Origin: Sherwoodlollariibacterium sp049275655
Lineage (GTDB): Bacteria > Omnitrophota > Gorgyraeia > Gygaellales > Profunditerraquicolaceae
NCBI GenBank assembly: GCA_049275655.1
Contig: JBASUY010000048.1
Coordinates: 1-6,570, forward strand
Length of the DNA: 6,570 nucleotides
Direction of reading: 5' to 3'
This document shows, piece after piece, positions 1-6,135 of this stretch. The translations under genes and the position numbers were made by a program. Every line of letters starts with the position of its first letter. Positions within the stretch are counted from its first letter, which is position 1. The notes beneath the pieces were generated by a model that was not told the DNA's origin, searched no databases, and saw only the letters and a list, made by a program, of their open reading frames with translations.

Positions 1-732
1 ACCAAATGCCTCTCCTATAGAAACCCTTACTGCAGGCGCTATTTGGACTACGCAATACTTTTCCTCATCTTGTAACGCCTTCCATACAAAAGAGGTATGA
101 TCCTGCTCAACAAATGCGCCCGTAGGGCAATGCGCTGCGCACTGCCCGCATTTTACACAAGGAGACTCAGAAAGTTTTATATCTCCCGCAGGAGAGATGC
201 GCGTCTGCATCCCTCTCTCTAAAAAAGAGAGGGCCCAGACGTTCTGTAACTCTTGGCAGACATAAACACACCTTCCACAAAGGATACACTTTTTCGGGTC
301 TAAATCTACTGACTTAGTGGATTGATCCTTTGGTAGCTCTCTTAAAAACTGTGGAAAGGATTCCTCTTCTATTCCGAAATCAGCGGTTAATTGCTGCAAC
401 TCGCATTGATTATTCCTGGCGCACTTAAGGCAATCATTAGGATGATTAGACAATATAAGTTCTATCACCGTCCTTCTTATCTCTACAATCTCCGGGTCAT
501 GAGTAGTGATATCCATCCCCTCTTCAAGCGGAGTACAGCAAGAGCGCAACATCTTATTTGAACCCTTATTCTTTACAATACAAATACCGCAAGAAGCAGA
601 GGCAGGCAAATCCGGATGCTTACAGAGAGTAGGAATCTTAATCTGCACCCTCTTAGCTGCCTCAAGGATAGTAGTTCCCTCTTCTACCCTTAATAATATC
701 CCGTTAATCTTAGCGCTTACTACCTTAGCCAT
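1..732 (-). CDS. hndD: [FeFe] hydrogenase catalytic subunit, N-terminal part (cut by window edge)
   Basis: Translating from the ATG at 732 gives 244 codons that stay open to base 1, so the C-terminal part lies outside. Visible domains in order: a plant-type [2Fe-2S] ferredoxin domain (about residues 1-78; C37, C48, C51, C65), a His-ligated [4Fe-4S] motif of the NuoG type (H97, C101, C104, C110), and two [4Fe-4S] ferredoxin motifs (C149/152/155/159 and C192/195/198/202). The start of the H-cluster domain follows, with the family-typical stretch QIAPAVRVSIGEAFG at 230-244. This is the architecture of HydA/HndD of multimeric, NAD(P)-linked [FeFe] hydrogenases, which interconvert H2 with protons and electrons. 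The H-cluster cysteines are beyond the edge and cannot be checked. NuoG or formate dehydrogenase subunits share the N-terminal clusters, but the APAVR segment favours hydrogenase. The ATG follows the hndC stop by 2 nt, without a clear Shine-Dalgarno site, so translation is probably coupled. Confidence 0.9.
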   Translation of the reverse strand, partial: MAKVVSAKINGILLRVEEGTTILEAAKRVQIKIPTLCKHPDLPASASCGICIVKNKGSNKMLRSCCTPLEEGMDITTHDPEIVEIRRTVIELILSNHPNDCLKCARNNQCELQQLTADFGIEEESFPQFLRELPKDQSTKSVDLDPKKCILCGRCVYVCQELQNVWALSFLERGMQTRISPAGDIKLSESPCVKCGQCAAHCPTGAFVEQDHTSFVWKALQDEEKYCVVQIAPAVRVSIGEAFG

Positions 733-734
733 AA

Positions 735-2474
735 TTATTTTTTAAGAACCGCCTTGAATTTACAGACATCAAAACATCTGCCGCACTTTATACACTTCTC
801 TTGTATTACCATATAACCCTTTTCTTTATCCCCTACAATAGCGTTAACCGGGCAATTAGTAAAACACAATCCGCAACGCTTGCACTTCTCTTCTATAATG
901 CTATAAGTTACAAGGTGGGTGCATTTTCTTGCGGGGCAATGCTTATTTATAATATGCTCCTTATACTCCTCTTCAAAGTATTTAAGCGTAGATAAGACCG
1001 GGTTTGGTGCTGTCTGGCCTAACCCACAAAGGGATGCCTTTTGCATTGCCTGGGATAATCTTCTTAATTGCGTAAGGTCAGATAACTCCCCATTTCCTTC
1101 AGTTATCTTTTTTAAATAGTTCTGCATCTGAAACCCTCCGATACGGCAGGGCGCGCATTTACCGCACGACTCCTCAACACAAAATCCAAGATAAAACTTA
1201 GGAATATCCACCATACAGTCATCCTCATCCATAACAATCATCCCGCCGGAGCCCATAATTGAACCTAACTTTTGAAGATTTTCATAATCAACAGGTGTAT
1301 CTAATAACTCCTGCGGTATAACTCCGCCTGAAGGCCCTCCTGTCTGCACTGCTTTTATCGGTTTACCCGATGAAGTCCCACCGCAAATATCCATAACAAT
1401 CTCTCTTAGAGTAGCTCCCATAACAATCTCAACTAACCCGGAGTTTTTAACCTTGCCTGTAACTGCAAAGACCTTAGTTCCTTTAGAAGTTTGAGTCCCT
1501 ATTCCACTAAACCATTTTCCGCCTTTTAAGACGATTTGTGGAACATTAGCCAAGGTCTCAACATTATTAATAACCGTAGGCTTTCCCCATAAACCCTTAA
1601 CCGATGGATACGGCGGCCTTGGGTGAGGGGTGCCCCTCTTTCCTTCTATTGAAGATATCAGGGCAGTCTCTTCGCCACAGACAAAAGCGCCTGCGCCTAA
1701 CCTTATCTCTAAATCAAGATTAAAAGAACTTCCTAAGATATTATTGCCTAACAAACCATATTCATAAGCTTTCTTTATAGCTTTATCAACTCTTTCTATT
1801 GCCAAAGGATATTCTGCGCGGATATAAAAATAGCCCTTATCAGCTCCTACTACAAAAGCAGCGATAGCTAAGCCCTCTATAACAGAGTGCGGGTCCCCTT
1901 CAAGTATACTTCTATCCATATACGCTCCGGGATCTCCTTCGTCAGCATTACAGATTACATACTTTTGCTTAGAAGCCTCTACCCGGGCAAAATTCCACTT
2001 CATCCAAGTCGGATAGCCTGCCCCGCCCCTGCCCCTTAAACCGCTTAATTTTATCTCATCAATTAACTTCTGCTGGCCTAAGTCAAGCACGGCCTTCTTT
2101 AAAGCTAAATATCCTTCATTGGCTATATACTCATCAATGCTCTCAGGATCCACCTTGCCACAATTCCTTAATACTAACCTTAACTGCTTTACCTTAGGCT
2201 TAAAGATAAGCTCGTCAATAACCCTATTATCTTTAATAGAATCTGCGATACGCTTAAGGTCGGATTCCTGCACATTAGCATAGGTTATATTATCAGGGTA
2301 AATCTTTAAGACTAACCCGTGCTCATATACACCTACGTCTGAAACTCTTACTAACTGCACATGGTCGTGCAGGTTATCTTCGCGTAAACAATCAAGAAGG
2401 CGCGTATAGGCATCGCGGGTTTTATCTTCTCTTAAAGTATCTGTATCTTTTATCAAAACTATTTTAGCGTACAT
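735..2474 (-). CDS. hndC: NuoF-like FMN/NAD(P)H-binding hydrogenase subunit
   Basis: A 579-residue homologue of HndC/HydB, the subunit through which a multimeric [FeFe] hydrogenase exchanges electrons with NAD(P)H. Domains in order: a thioredoxin-like N-terminal domain (about 1-100) without cluster cysteines; the NuoF core with the glycine-rich FMN/NADH segment GLRGRGGAGYP at 145-155, CNADEGDPGAYMDR at 175-188 and GAGAFVCGEETAL at 260-272; an SLBB-type region (about 330-385); the N3-type [4Fe-4S] site (C437, C440, C443 and C483); a C513-x4-C518 pair found in this family; and a C-terminal double [4Fe-4S] ferredoxin (C531/534/537/541 and C561/564/567/571). This ferredoxin extension, absent from plain complex I NuoF, marks the hydrogenase/bifurcating type. 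FMN binding and NAD(P) specificity are inferred from the family. The ATG at 2474 lies 7 nt after the hndB stop with no good Shine-Dalgarno sequence. Residue 157 is Trp, where I expect a small residue in the PTGxKW-type motif. Confidence 0.95.
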   Translation of the reverse strand: MYAKIVLIKDTDTLREDKTRDAYTRLLDCLREDNLHDHVQLVRVSDVGVYEHGLVLKIYPDNITYANVQESDLKRIADSIKDNRVIDELIFKPKVKQLRLVLRNCGKVDPESIDEYIANEGYLALKKAVLDLGQQKLIDEIKLSGLRGRGGAGYPTWMKWNFARVEASKQKYVICNADEGDPGAYMDRSILEGDPHSVIEGLAIAAFVVGADKGYFYIRAEYPLAIERVDKAIKKAYEYGLLGNNILGSSFNLDLEIRLGAGAFVCGEETALISSIEGKRGTPHPRPPYPSVKGLWGKPTVINNVETLANVPQIVLKGGKWFSGIGTQTSKGTKVFAVTGKVKNSGLVEIVMGATLREIVMDICGGTSSGKPIKAVQTGGPSGGVIPQELLDTPVDYENLQKLGSIMGSGGMIVMDEDDCMVDIPKFYLGFCVEESCGKCAPCRIGGFQMQNYLKKITEGNGELSDLTQLRRLSQAMQKASLCGLGQTAPNPVLSTLKYFEEEYKEHIINKHCPARKCTHLVTYSIIEEKCKRCGLCFTNCPVNAIVGDKEKGYMVIQEKCIKCGRCFDVCKFKAVLKK

Positions 2475-2481
2475 ATTTTTA

Positions 2482-2826
2482 TTAAGTTAAAGAGTCAAAG
2501 ACGCAATCATTAACCAGCATCTTGGATATAACATGTTTTTCTATTATCTTAACCGCAATATCTTTATTTACCCTTCCGTAAACAACCACAGGTAAGTCCC
2601 CCACCTTTACCTCAACTAACGGCTCAGCATAACAGCTTCCTGCGCACCCACACTTTTTAACATCTATCTTTAAGTTCCTTTTTCTTGCCTCTTCTGTGAA
2701 GAAATTATAAACTTCCTCTGCTCCTGCGGCAATACCACAGCTACTCATCCCAACCTTAATATAATCTTTTCCTTCAAAAGCAGCTTTGCTTAACTTTTCT
2801 AATTCTTCTTTAGATAATTTTGCCAT
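2482..2826 (-). CDS. hndB: small thioredoxin-fold [2Fe-2S] hydrogenase subunit
   Basis: A 114-residue protein of the stand-alone (2Fe-2S) ferredoxin type that sits between the NuoE-like and NuoF-like genes in hndABCD operons. It probably carries one [2Fe-2S] cluster and relays electrons within the soluble hydrogenase complex. Visible motifs are VGMSSCGIAAGAEEV (25-39, Cys at 30) and KKCGCAGSCYAEPLVEV (57-73, Cys at 59, 61, 65). The classical NuoE-type pattern C-x4-C then C-x3-C would need a Cys at residue 25, which is Val, so the fourth ligand is uncertain (C59 is a candidate). I chose the ATG at 2826 because AGAGGA lies 8 nt upstream and the start falls 4 nt after the hndA stop. An in-frame TTG at 2907 would lengthen the protein to 141 residues but would overlap hndA by 77 nt, and I rejected it. 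The tail beyond about residue 100 carries one more Cys (C108). Confidence 0.88.
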   Translation of the reverse strand: MAKLSKEELEKLSKAAFEGKDYIKVGMSSCGIAAGAEEVYNFFTEEARKRNLKIDVKKCGCAGSCYAEPLVEVKVGDLPVVVYGRVNKDIAVKIIEKHVISKMLVNDCVFDSLT

Positions 2827-2830
2827 AAAA

Positions 2831-3304
2831 CTATTCCTCTTTAATATACTTAGATAGTATATCGGCAATCTCGTCTTTCTTAACCTTGCCGTAAACCTTA
2901 TTATCAATCATCATTACCGGAGCTAACCCGCAACAACCTAAGCACCTAACCACATCCAAATGAAAGAGCCCGTCTTTAGTGGTTTGGCCATCTTCTATCC
3001 CAAGGATATTTATTATCTCTTTTAAAATTGCCCCTGCCCCGCGTAAATAACATGCAGTCCCCATGCACAAAGCTATGCGGTGCTTGCCCGGAGGGGACAA
3101 CTTAAAAAAGTTATAAAATGTTATAACTTCGTATATACGCGCTAAGGGGACACCAAGCATCTTAGAGAGCTCCAAAGATAACCCCCTAGGAACATACCCG
3201 TGGTGATTCTGTATCTCGTGCAGAATCATAATAAGGTTCCCCTCTTTACCCTTCCATTGGGTAAGAAGCTCGGCTAATTCAGGATTGATTTTCTTATGTT
3301 CCAT
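2831..3304 (-). CDS. hndA: NuoE-like [2Fe-2S] hydrogenase subunit
   Basis: A 157-residue homologue of NuoE/HydC/HndA, the 24-kDa-type subunit that partners the NuoF-like subunit. An N-terminal helical bundle (about 1-70) contains LHEIQNHHGYVP (28-39) and the family signature ARIYEVITFYNFF (55-67). A thioredoxin-fold domain follows and carries the four [2Fe-2S] ligands C80, C85 (C-x4-C) and C121, C125 (C-x3-C), with GLAPVM at 126-131. Length is normal for the family. It is the first gene of the hydrogenase unit and the hndB start follows 4 nt after its stop. The ATG at 3304 is the only sensible start. The nearest purine-rich stretch, AAGG at 3319-3322, is 14 nt away, so the ribosome-binding site is weak. 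Together with the downstream genes it should form the cytoplasmic NAD(P)H-linked module of the enzyme. The name follows the gene order hndA-B-C-D. Plain complex I nuoE is unlikely because an [FeFe] hydrogenase gene follows. Confidence 0.93.
   Translation of the reverse strand: MEHKKINPELAELLTQWKGKEGNLIMILHEIQNHHGYVPRGLSLELSKMLGVPLARIYEVITFYNFFKLSPPGKHRIALCMGTACYLRGAGAILKEIINILGIEDGQTTKDGLFHLDVVRCLGCCGLAPVMMIDNKVYGKVKKDEIADILSKYIKEE
2835..2840 (-). promoter_or_regulatory. ribosome binding site of hndB
   Basis: AGAGGA on the minus strand, inside the last codons of hndA, ends 8 nt before the ATG at 2826. It decides the hndB start against the longer TTG reading frame that begins at 2907. Confidence 0.7.
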
Positions 3305-3380
3305 TTGTTTTAGTTTTACCTTGACTTATCTACTTGCTGATTTGTTTTAAGACAAGCAAACCATTTTGAGGTAGGACTAA

Positions 3381-3408
3381 ATTTTAACACAACTTTTTAA
3401 AAAAACAA
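3381..3408 (-). promoter_or_regulatory. candidate sigma-70-type promoter for hndABCD
   Basis: Reading leftwards, TTGTTT (3403-3408) and TAAAAT (3381-3386) resemble -35 and -10 boxes separated by 16 nt. The spacer contains an A/T tract. They sit in the only sizeable gap of the window, and initiation about 7 nt downstream would give a leader of roughly 70 nt before hndA. The region is AT-rich, so chance matches are likely and the call is tentative. Confidence 0.4.
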
Positions 3409-3414
3409 GAAAAA

Positions 3415-3436
3415 TCTTAACCCTCATTCTTAACCC
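3415..3436. repeat. 9-nt direct repeat upstream of the hydrogenase genes
   Basis: Two exact copies of TCTTAACCC (plus strand; GGGTTAAGA on the minus strand) at 3415-3423 and 3428-3436, separated by TCAT, so the period is 13 nt. They lie just after the treT stop and 7 nt upstream of the candidate -35 box of hndA, where an activator or repressor could bind. The repeat is visible directly. A regulatory role is inference. Confidence 0.55.
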
Positions 3437-3447
3437 ATATTCTTTTA

Positions 3448-4668
3448 TTAAAGCCTAACTACATCTTTATCATGATAGAGGGATAGAAATAAAAGTATAT
3501 ACTCTTTTAAATGCCGCGTTAAAAGAAAATTGTTCCTAATATTCTCCCTTCCGTTCTCTCCTAGCTTTCTGGCGTATACAGGGCTATTTAATAACTGTTT
3601 TATAGCAAAAGCAGCTCCGTCAATTGAATGGCATAGTAATCCGGAATATTTATGCTTAATCTGCAAAGGAATCCCACCAACATTAGAAGCTACTACCGGC
3701 TTTGCCTTCCATAAAGCTTCAGCAACAGTCAAACCAAAACCCTCTTTAATAGACTTTTGCACTATAACGTCCGAGGAGCGCTGTAAGGCATTAACCTCTA
3801 TATCATTCTGGGGCAATAAGAGTATATGTATATCCTTATCTTCTTTGGCTCTTTCTCTTACCTCTTCTAATACCTGTAAACCTTCAGGGTCGTCGCTAGC
3901 AGTTCCCCCGGCTAAGATAAGTTGACAATCAATATATTTTTTTACCTGTAGATAAGCCTGCACCACTCCTACCGGGTCTTTTAACCTATCAAAACGGGAA
4001 ATTTGGGTAATAATCGGTTTGTCTTTCTTAATCCCGTATTTCTTTAATACCGAATCAATAAGCTCCTGCGGCAATTCTTTATTCTTATCACTTAAAGGGT
4101 CAATTGAAGGAGAAATAAGAAACTGCCTTATAGGCAGGCGTTGCGAAAAACTTGGCGCTGAAAATACCGCAGAGTCATATTTTACAATATAATCCATCAA
4201 AAAACCCCAAACCTTCTGATTAGGATTAGAGACATCTATATGACAACGCCAAAGCCATTTATTACGAGCGCGCTTATTTACTAAGACTATCGGCTGAGGG
4301 TCATGGACAAAGACTATATCACCGTAAGTATCCATCCCCTTAATATTTTCTTCCCCTACCTCTACAAAAATATCAAAATCACGCTCTGTTATCTCCTCTA
4401 ATCTTCCGTGCAGGGCGTTATGGAATTTTTTAGTTACCTCAAAGAACTCTTCTCCCCCTTTTATAACATCCCATTTTGTATTTATCCCCATCTCATTTAA
4501 AAGGGGGACTGCCCGGGTTAATATCTCAGCAACGCCTCCGCCTACGGCAGTAGAGTTAATATGTTGAATAGTCTTTCCCTCAAGCCGTTTAGCAAGCAGC
4601 ATTAAATCTTCAATAATTGACTCTCCGACTATCGGAGTATAATCTTTAAGCTTTGCCATTTTATCCAA
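3448..4668 (-). CDS. treT: trehalose glycosyltransferring synthase TreT
   Basis: A 406-residue GT-B retaining glycosyltransferase closely resembling archaeal TreT, which joins nucleotide-activated glucose (ADP- or UDP-glucose) and free glucose into trehalose reversibly. Evidence: the N-terminal segment INSTAVGGGVAEIL (37-50), FHNALHG (82-88), VHDPQP (121-126), WRCHIDVSNPN (140-150) and PSIDPLSDKN (187-196), all TreT hallmarks. The C-terminal Rossmann half contains SRFDRLKDP (224-232, with the donor-phosphate residues R225 and K230) and the E-x7-E pair E309/E317 in KEGFGLTVAEALW. Length is normal. The start is a TTG at 4668, with AAGGA 5 nt upstream at 4674-4678. It overlaps the preceding stop codon and its gene by 8 nt. 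An ATG three codons in, at 4659, is the alternative and would leave a 1-nt gap. It is the last gene of the trehalose unit. Generic sugar transferases lack the HDPQP/CHID pair, so the TreT call is firm. The sugar-nucleotide preference cannot be read from the sequence. Confidence 0.93.
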   Translation of the reverse strand: MDKMAKLKDYTPIVGESIIEDLMLLAKRLEGKTIQHINSTAVGGGVAEILTRAVPLLNEMGINTKWDVIKGGEEFFEVTKKFHNALHGRLEEITERDFDIFVEVGEENIKGMDTYGDIVFVHDPQPIVLVNKRARNKWLWRCHIDVSNPNQKVWGFLMDYIVKYDSAVFSAPSFSQRLPIRQFLISPSIDPLSDKNKELPQELIDSVLKKYGIKKDKPIITQISRFDRLKDPVGVVQAYLQVKKYIDCQLILAGGTASDDPEGLQVLEEVRERAKEDKDIHILLLPQNDIEVNALQRSSDVIVQKSIKEGFGLTVAEALWKAKPVVASNVGGIPLQIKHKYSGLLCHSIDGAAFAIKQLLNSPVYARKLGENGRENIRNNFLLTRHLKEYILLFLSLYHDKDVVRL

Positions 4669-5332
4669 CTAATTCCTTTTCTATCATCTCAACGAGCCGA
4701 CCCCTTAAGCCCTCTAAGGTATAAGTATAAGGGTCTAGTTTAGATATCCTATCTGCTAAATCTACCTTTCCTACCGAGGTCCTAATCCAATTAGAAAAAT
4801 CATTATCCCCCTTCTCTAATCTTAAACGCGCTTCAAAGATATGAAAATAAATTGAATCTATAGTTACCCTCTTTAAGATATCCGCAAACTCCCTTAAATC
4901 ATTGGCAAGGTAATCCGTAGGGATTACAAAACTAACTGACTTGATAAAATGAAACTCTTCCCCCTGCCGGGCAAACTTAAGCTTGGCTAAAGGGTTATCC
5001 TTAAGATAAGTTTCTATGGACTCAACTATCCTATCCCTTAAAGAGCGTATCGTAGAGTACTTTATGGTATCAATGCTTGACAATTTCTCACCCAGCTCAT
5101 CCTCTCCCAATATCTCCGTAGCCCAATAAGCAAAATCATTCGGCGGCTCAGGAGAGAGAAACTGATGCTGTTGAAGGAACCTGTGGGTATGGTGGTAGAT
5201 GCTAGAGCCCGGGACATCTTTAATCAGCCCAACGAGCTGAGTTAAATTAATAGCTCTTAACCCCGTTAATTCGCTTAAGTGAAGCCTGGTGTGGAATCTA
5301 AAGGGTTCTTTTGCTTTTATAGGTTCAGCCAT
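4661..5332 (-). CDS. uncharacterised two-repeat protein (DUF5752-like) in the trehalose operon
   Basis: A 223-residue protein with no function I recognise. From memory it resembles the DUF5752 family, which I could not confirm by search. It has no signal peptide, membrane segment or cysteines and is probably cytoplasmic and mostly helical. It consists of two diverged copies of one unit, about residues 11-110 and 127-221. Matching landmarks are F11-R-F13 with F127-H-F129, SIYHH (44-48) with SIYFH (160-164), DFAYW (66-70) with DFSNW (178-182), LGEKL (80-84) with LADRI (192-196), and LRDRIVESIE (98-107) with LRGRLVEMIE (209-218). The Tyr/His and Asp-Phe-x-x-Trp positions shared by both halves are the best candidates for a binding site. 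The ATG at 5332 follows the otsB stop by 11 nt without a clear Shine-Dalgarno site, and treT overlaps its end. Context between otsB and treT suggests a role in trehalose or glucan metabolism or its control, but this is inference. Confidence 0.82.
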   Translation of the reverse strand: MAEPIKAKEPFRFHTRLHLSELTGLRAINLTQLVGLIKDVPGSSIYHHTHRFLQQHQFLSPEPPNDFAYWATEILGEDELGEKLSSIDTIKYSTIRSLRDRIVESIETYLKDNPLAKLKFARQGEEFHFIKSVSFVIPTDYLANDLREFADILKRVTIDSIYFHIFEARLRLEKGDNDFSNWIRTSVGKVDLADRISKLDPYTYTLEGLRGRLVEMIEKELVG

Positions 5333-5343
5333 ATTTTATAAAA

Positions 5344-6135
5344 TTAAAGGTCGCGGATAAAAGATAAAAATTTATACACCTCTTTTGGGCTATTTAAATG
5401 ATAATTAGCAAGCGAAGCCCTCTTTGTGCCTACTAAAATAGTAATACCGTCCTTCTTTAAGGCCTTAAACGCATCCTCGTCAGTTACATCATCCCCTAGA
5501 TAAATAGCAACCACTTCTTTATTCCCGTCAAGACAAAACATCTGCCGGGAGATAAGCCATAAGACCATCTTCCCCTTATCCCACTCAAGCGGAGGGCCGG
5601 CCTCAATAACTTTTTTACCGGTGCGTATCTTTATTTTTTTTACAACCGAAGGTATTATAACCACCTCGCGAAAGATTGTCTTTATAAGGTCTGTCTCTTT
5701 TTTTCTTGCCTGACGAAAATGAACTGCCAACGAAATTCCTTTATCTTCTATAAACGCTCCCTTAATACCTTTAAGCCTCTCTTTAAGTTCTGACTTTATT
5801 TTTTTTAGGCCCTGTAAATATTCGGATGATATCTGCGGCTTATGGTTAATCTTGGGGCTCTCAACCTCTAAACCATGATTACCTGAATAAATTATCCCTT
5901 CAACCCCTACTCTTTTTTTAATATCCGATAAAGACCTCCCGCTTATAATAGCTACCTTGTAATCCTTCTTTAAAGATATTTCTTTTAATAGTGCCCTGAC
6001 CTCTAAGGGTATGACCGCTTTATCCGGAGTGCTTACAATCGGAGAGAGGGTGCCGTCAAAATCTAAAAATAAAAATACGCAAGCCCCGTTTAATCTTTTC
6101 TTTACATTCTCCCAACTTGAAAATAAATGTTCCAT
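5344..6135 (-). CDS. otsB: trehalose-6-phosphate phosphatase
   Basis: A 263-residue HAD-superfamily phosphatase that hydrolyses trehalose-6-phosphate to trehalose and phosphate in the cytoplasm, the second step of the OtsAB route. Motif I is LDFDGTLSP (24-32; nucleophile D25, acid/base D27). Motif II is IISGRS (63-68), followed by GNHGLEVESP (85-94), typical of OtsB. A lysine-rich cap domain spans about 100-180. Motif III is the lysine K187 in WDKGK. Motif IV is LGDDVTDEDAF (213-223) with the Mg2+-binding aspartates D215 and D216. All catalytic residues are present and length is normal. The ATG at 6135 directly abuts the otsA TAG stop, with AAAGGA (6139-6144) just ahead, so translation is probably coupled. 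It forms an ordinary otsA-otsB pair as separate genes, not the fused form. Confidence 0.95.
   Translation of the reverse strand: MEHLFSSWENVKKRLNGACVFLFLDFDGTLSPIVSTPDKAVIPLEVRALLKEISLKKDYKVAIISGRSLSDIKKRVGVEGIIYSGNHGLEVESPKINHKPQISSEYLQGLKKIKSELKERLKGIKGAFIEDKGISLAVHFRQARKKETDLIKTIFREVVIIPSVVKKIKIRTGKKVIEAGPPLEWDKGKMVLWLISRQMFCLDGNKEVVAIYLGDDVTDEDAFKALKKDGITILVGTKRASLANYHLNSPKEVYKFLSFIRDL

Noticed and set aside
506..1119. Plus-strand open frames opposite hndC and hndD
   Set aside because: They lie antisense to strongly supported Fe-S protein genes and their translations show no family features. Treated as shadows.
2827..2907. N-terminal extension of hndB to 141 residues from a TTG at 2907
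   Set aside because: It would overlap hndA by 77 nt and add a sequence unlike the family. The ATG at 2826 has a good Shine-Dalgarno site and gives a normal N-terminus.
3334..3359. Inverted repeat TTGCT/AGCAA in the hndA leader as a riboswitch or attenuator
   Set aside because: Five or six mostly A/T pairs around a 16-nt interior are common by chance in AT-rich sequence. No known riboswitch core is recognisable.
3377..3392. Rex-like operator suggested by TTGTGTTAAAATTT near the -10 box
   Set aside because: Only a left half-site (TTGTG) is present. The symmetric CACAA half expected from the Rex consensus is missing. The nearby TTGT-N6-ACAA at 3344-3357 is too short for a Rex palindrome.
3403..3423. 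Possible intrinsic terminator after treT: AAGA-TTTT-TCTT followed by a run of seven T on the minus strand
   Set aside because: The stem is only about four A/T-rich pairs, too weak for a factor-independent terminator. The T-run doubles as part of the candidate -35 box.
3530..3925. Plus-strand 131-codon open frame opposite treT
   Set aside because: Antisense to the conserved C-terminal half of TreT, with no recognisable domain and no ribosome-binding context that I could support.
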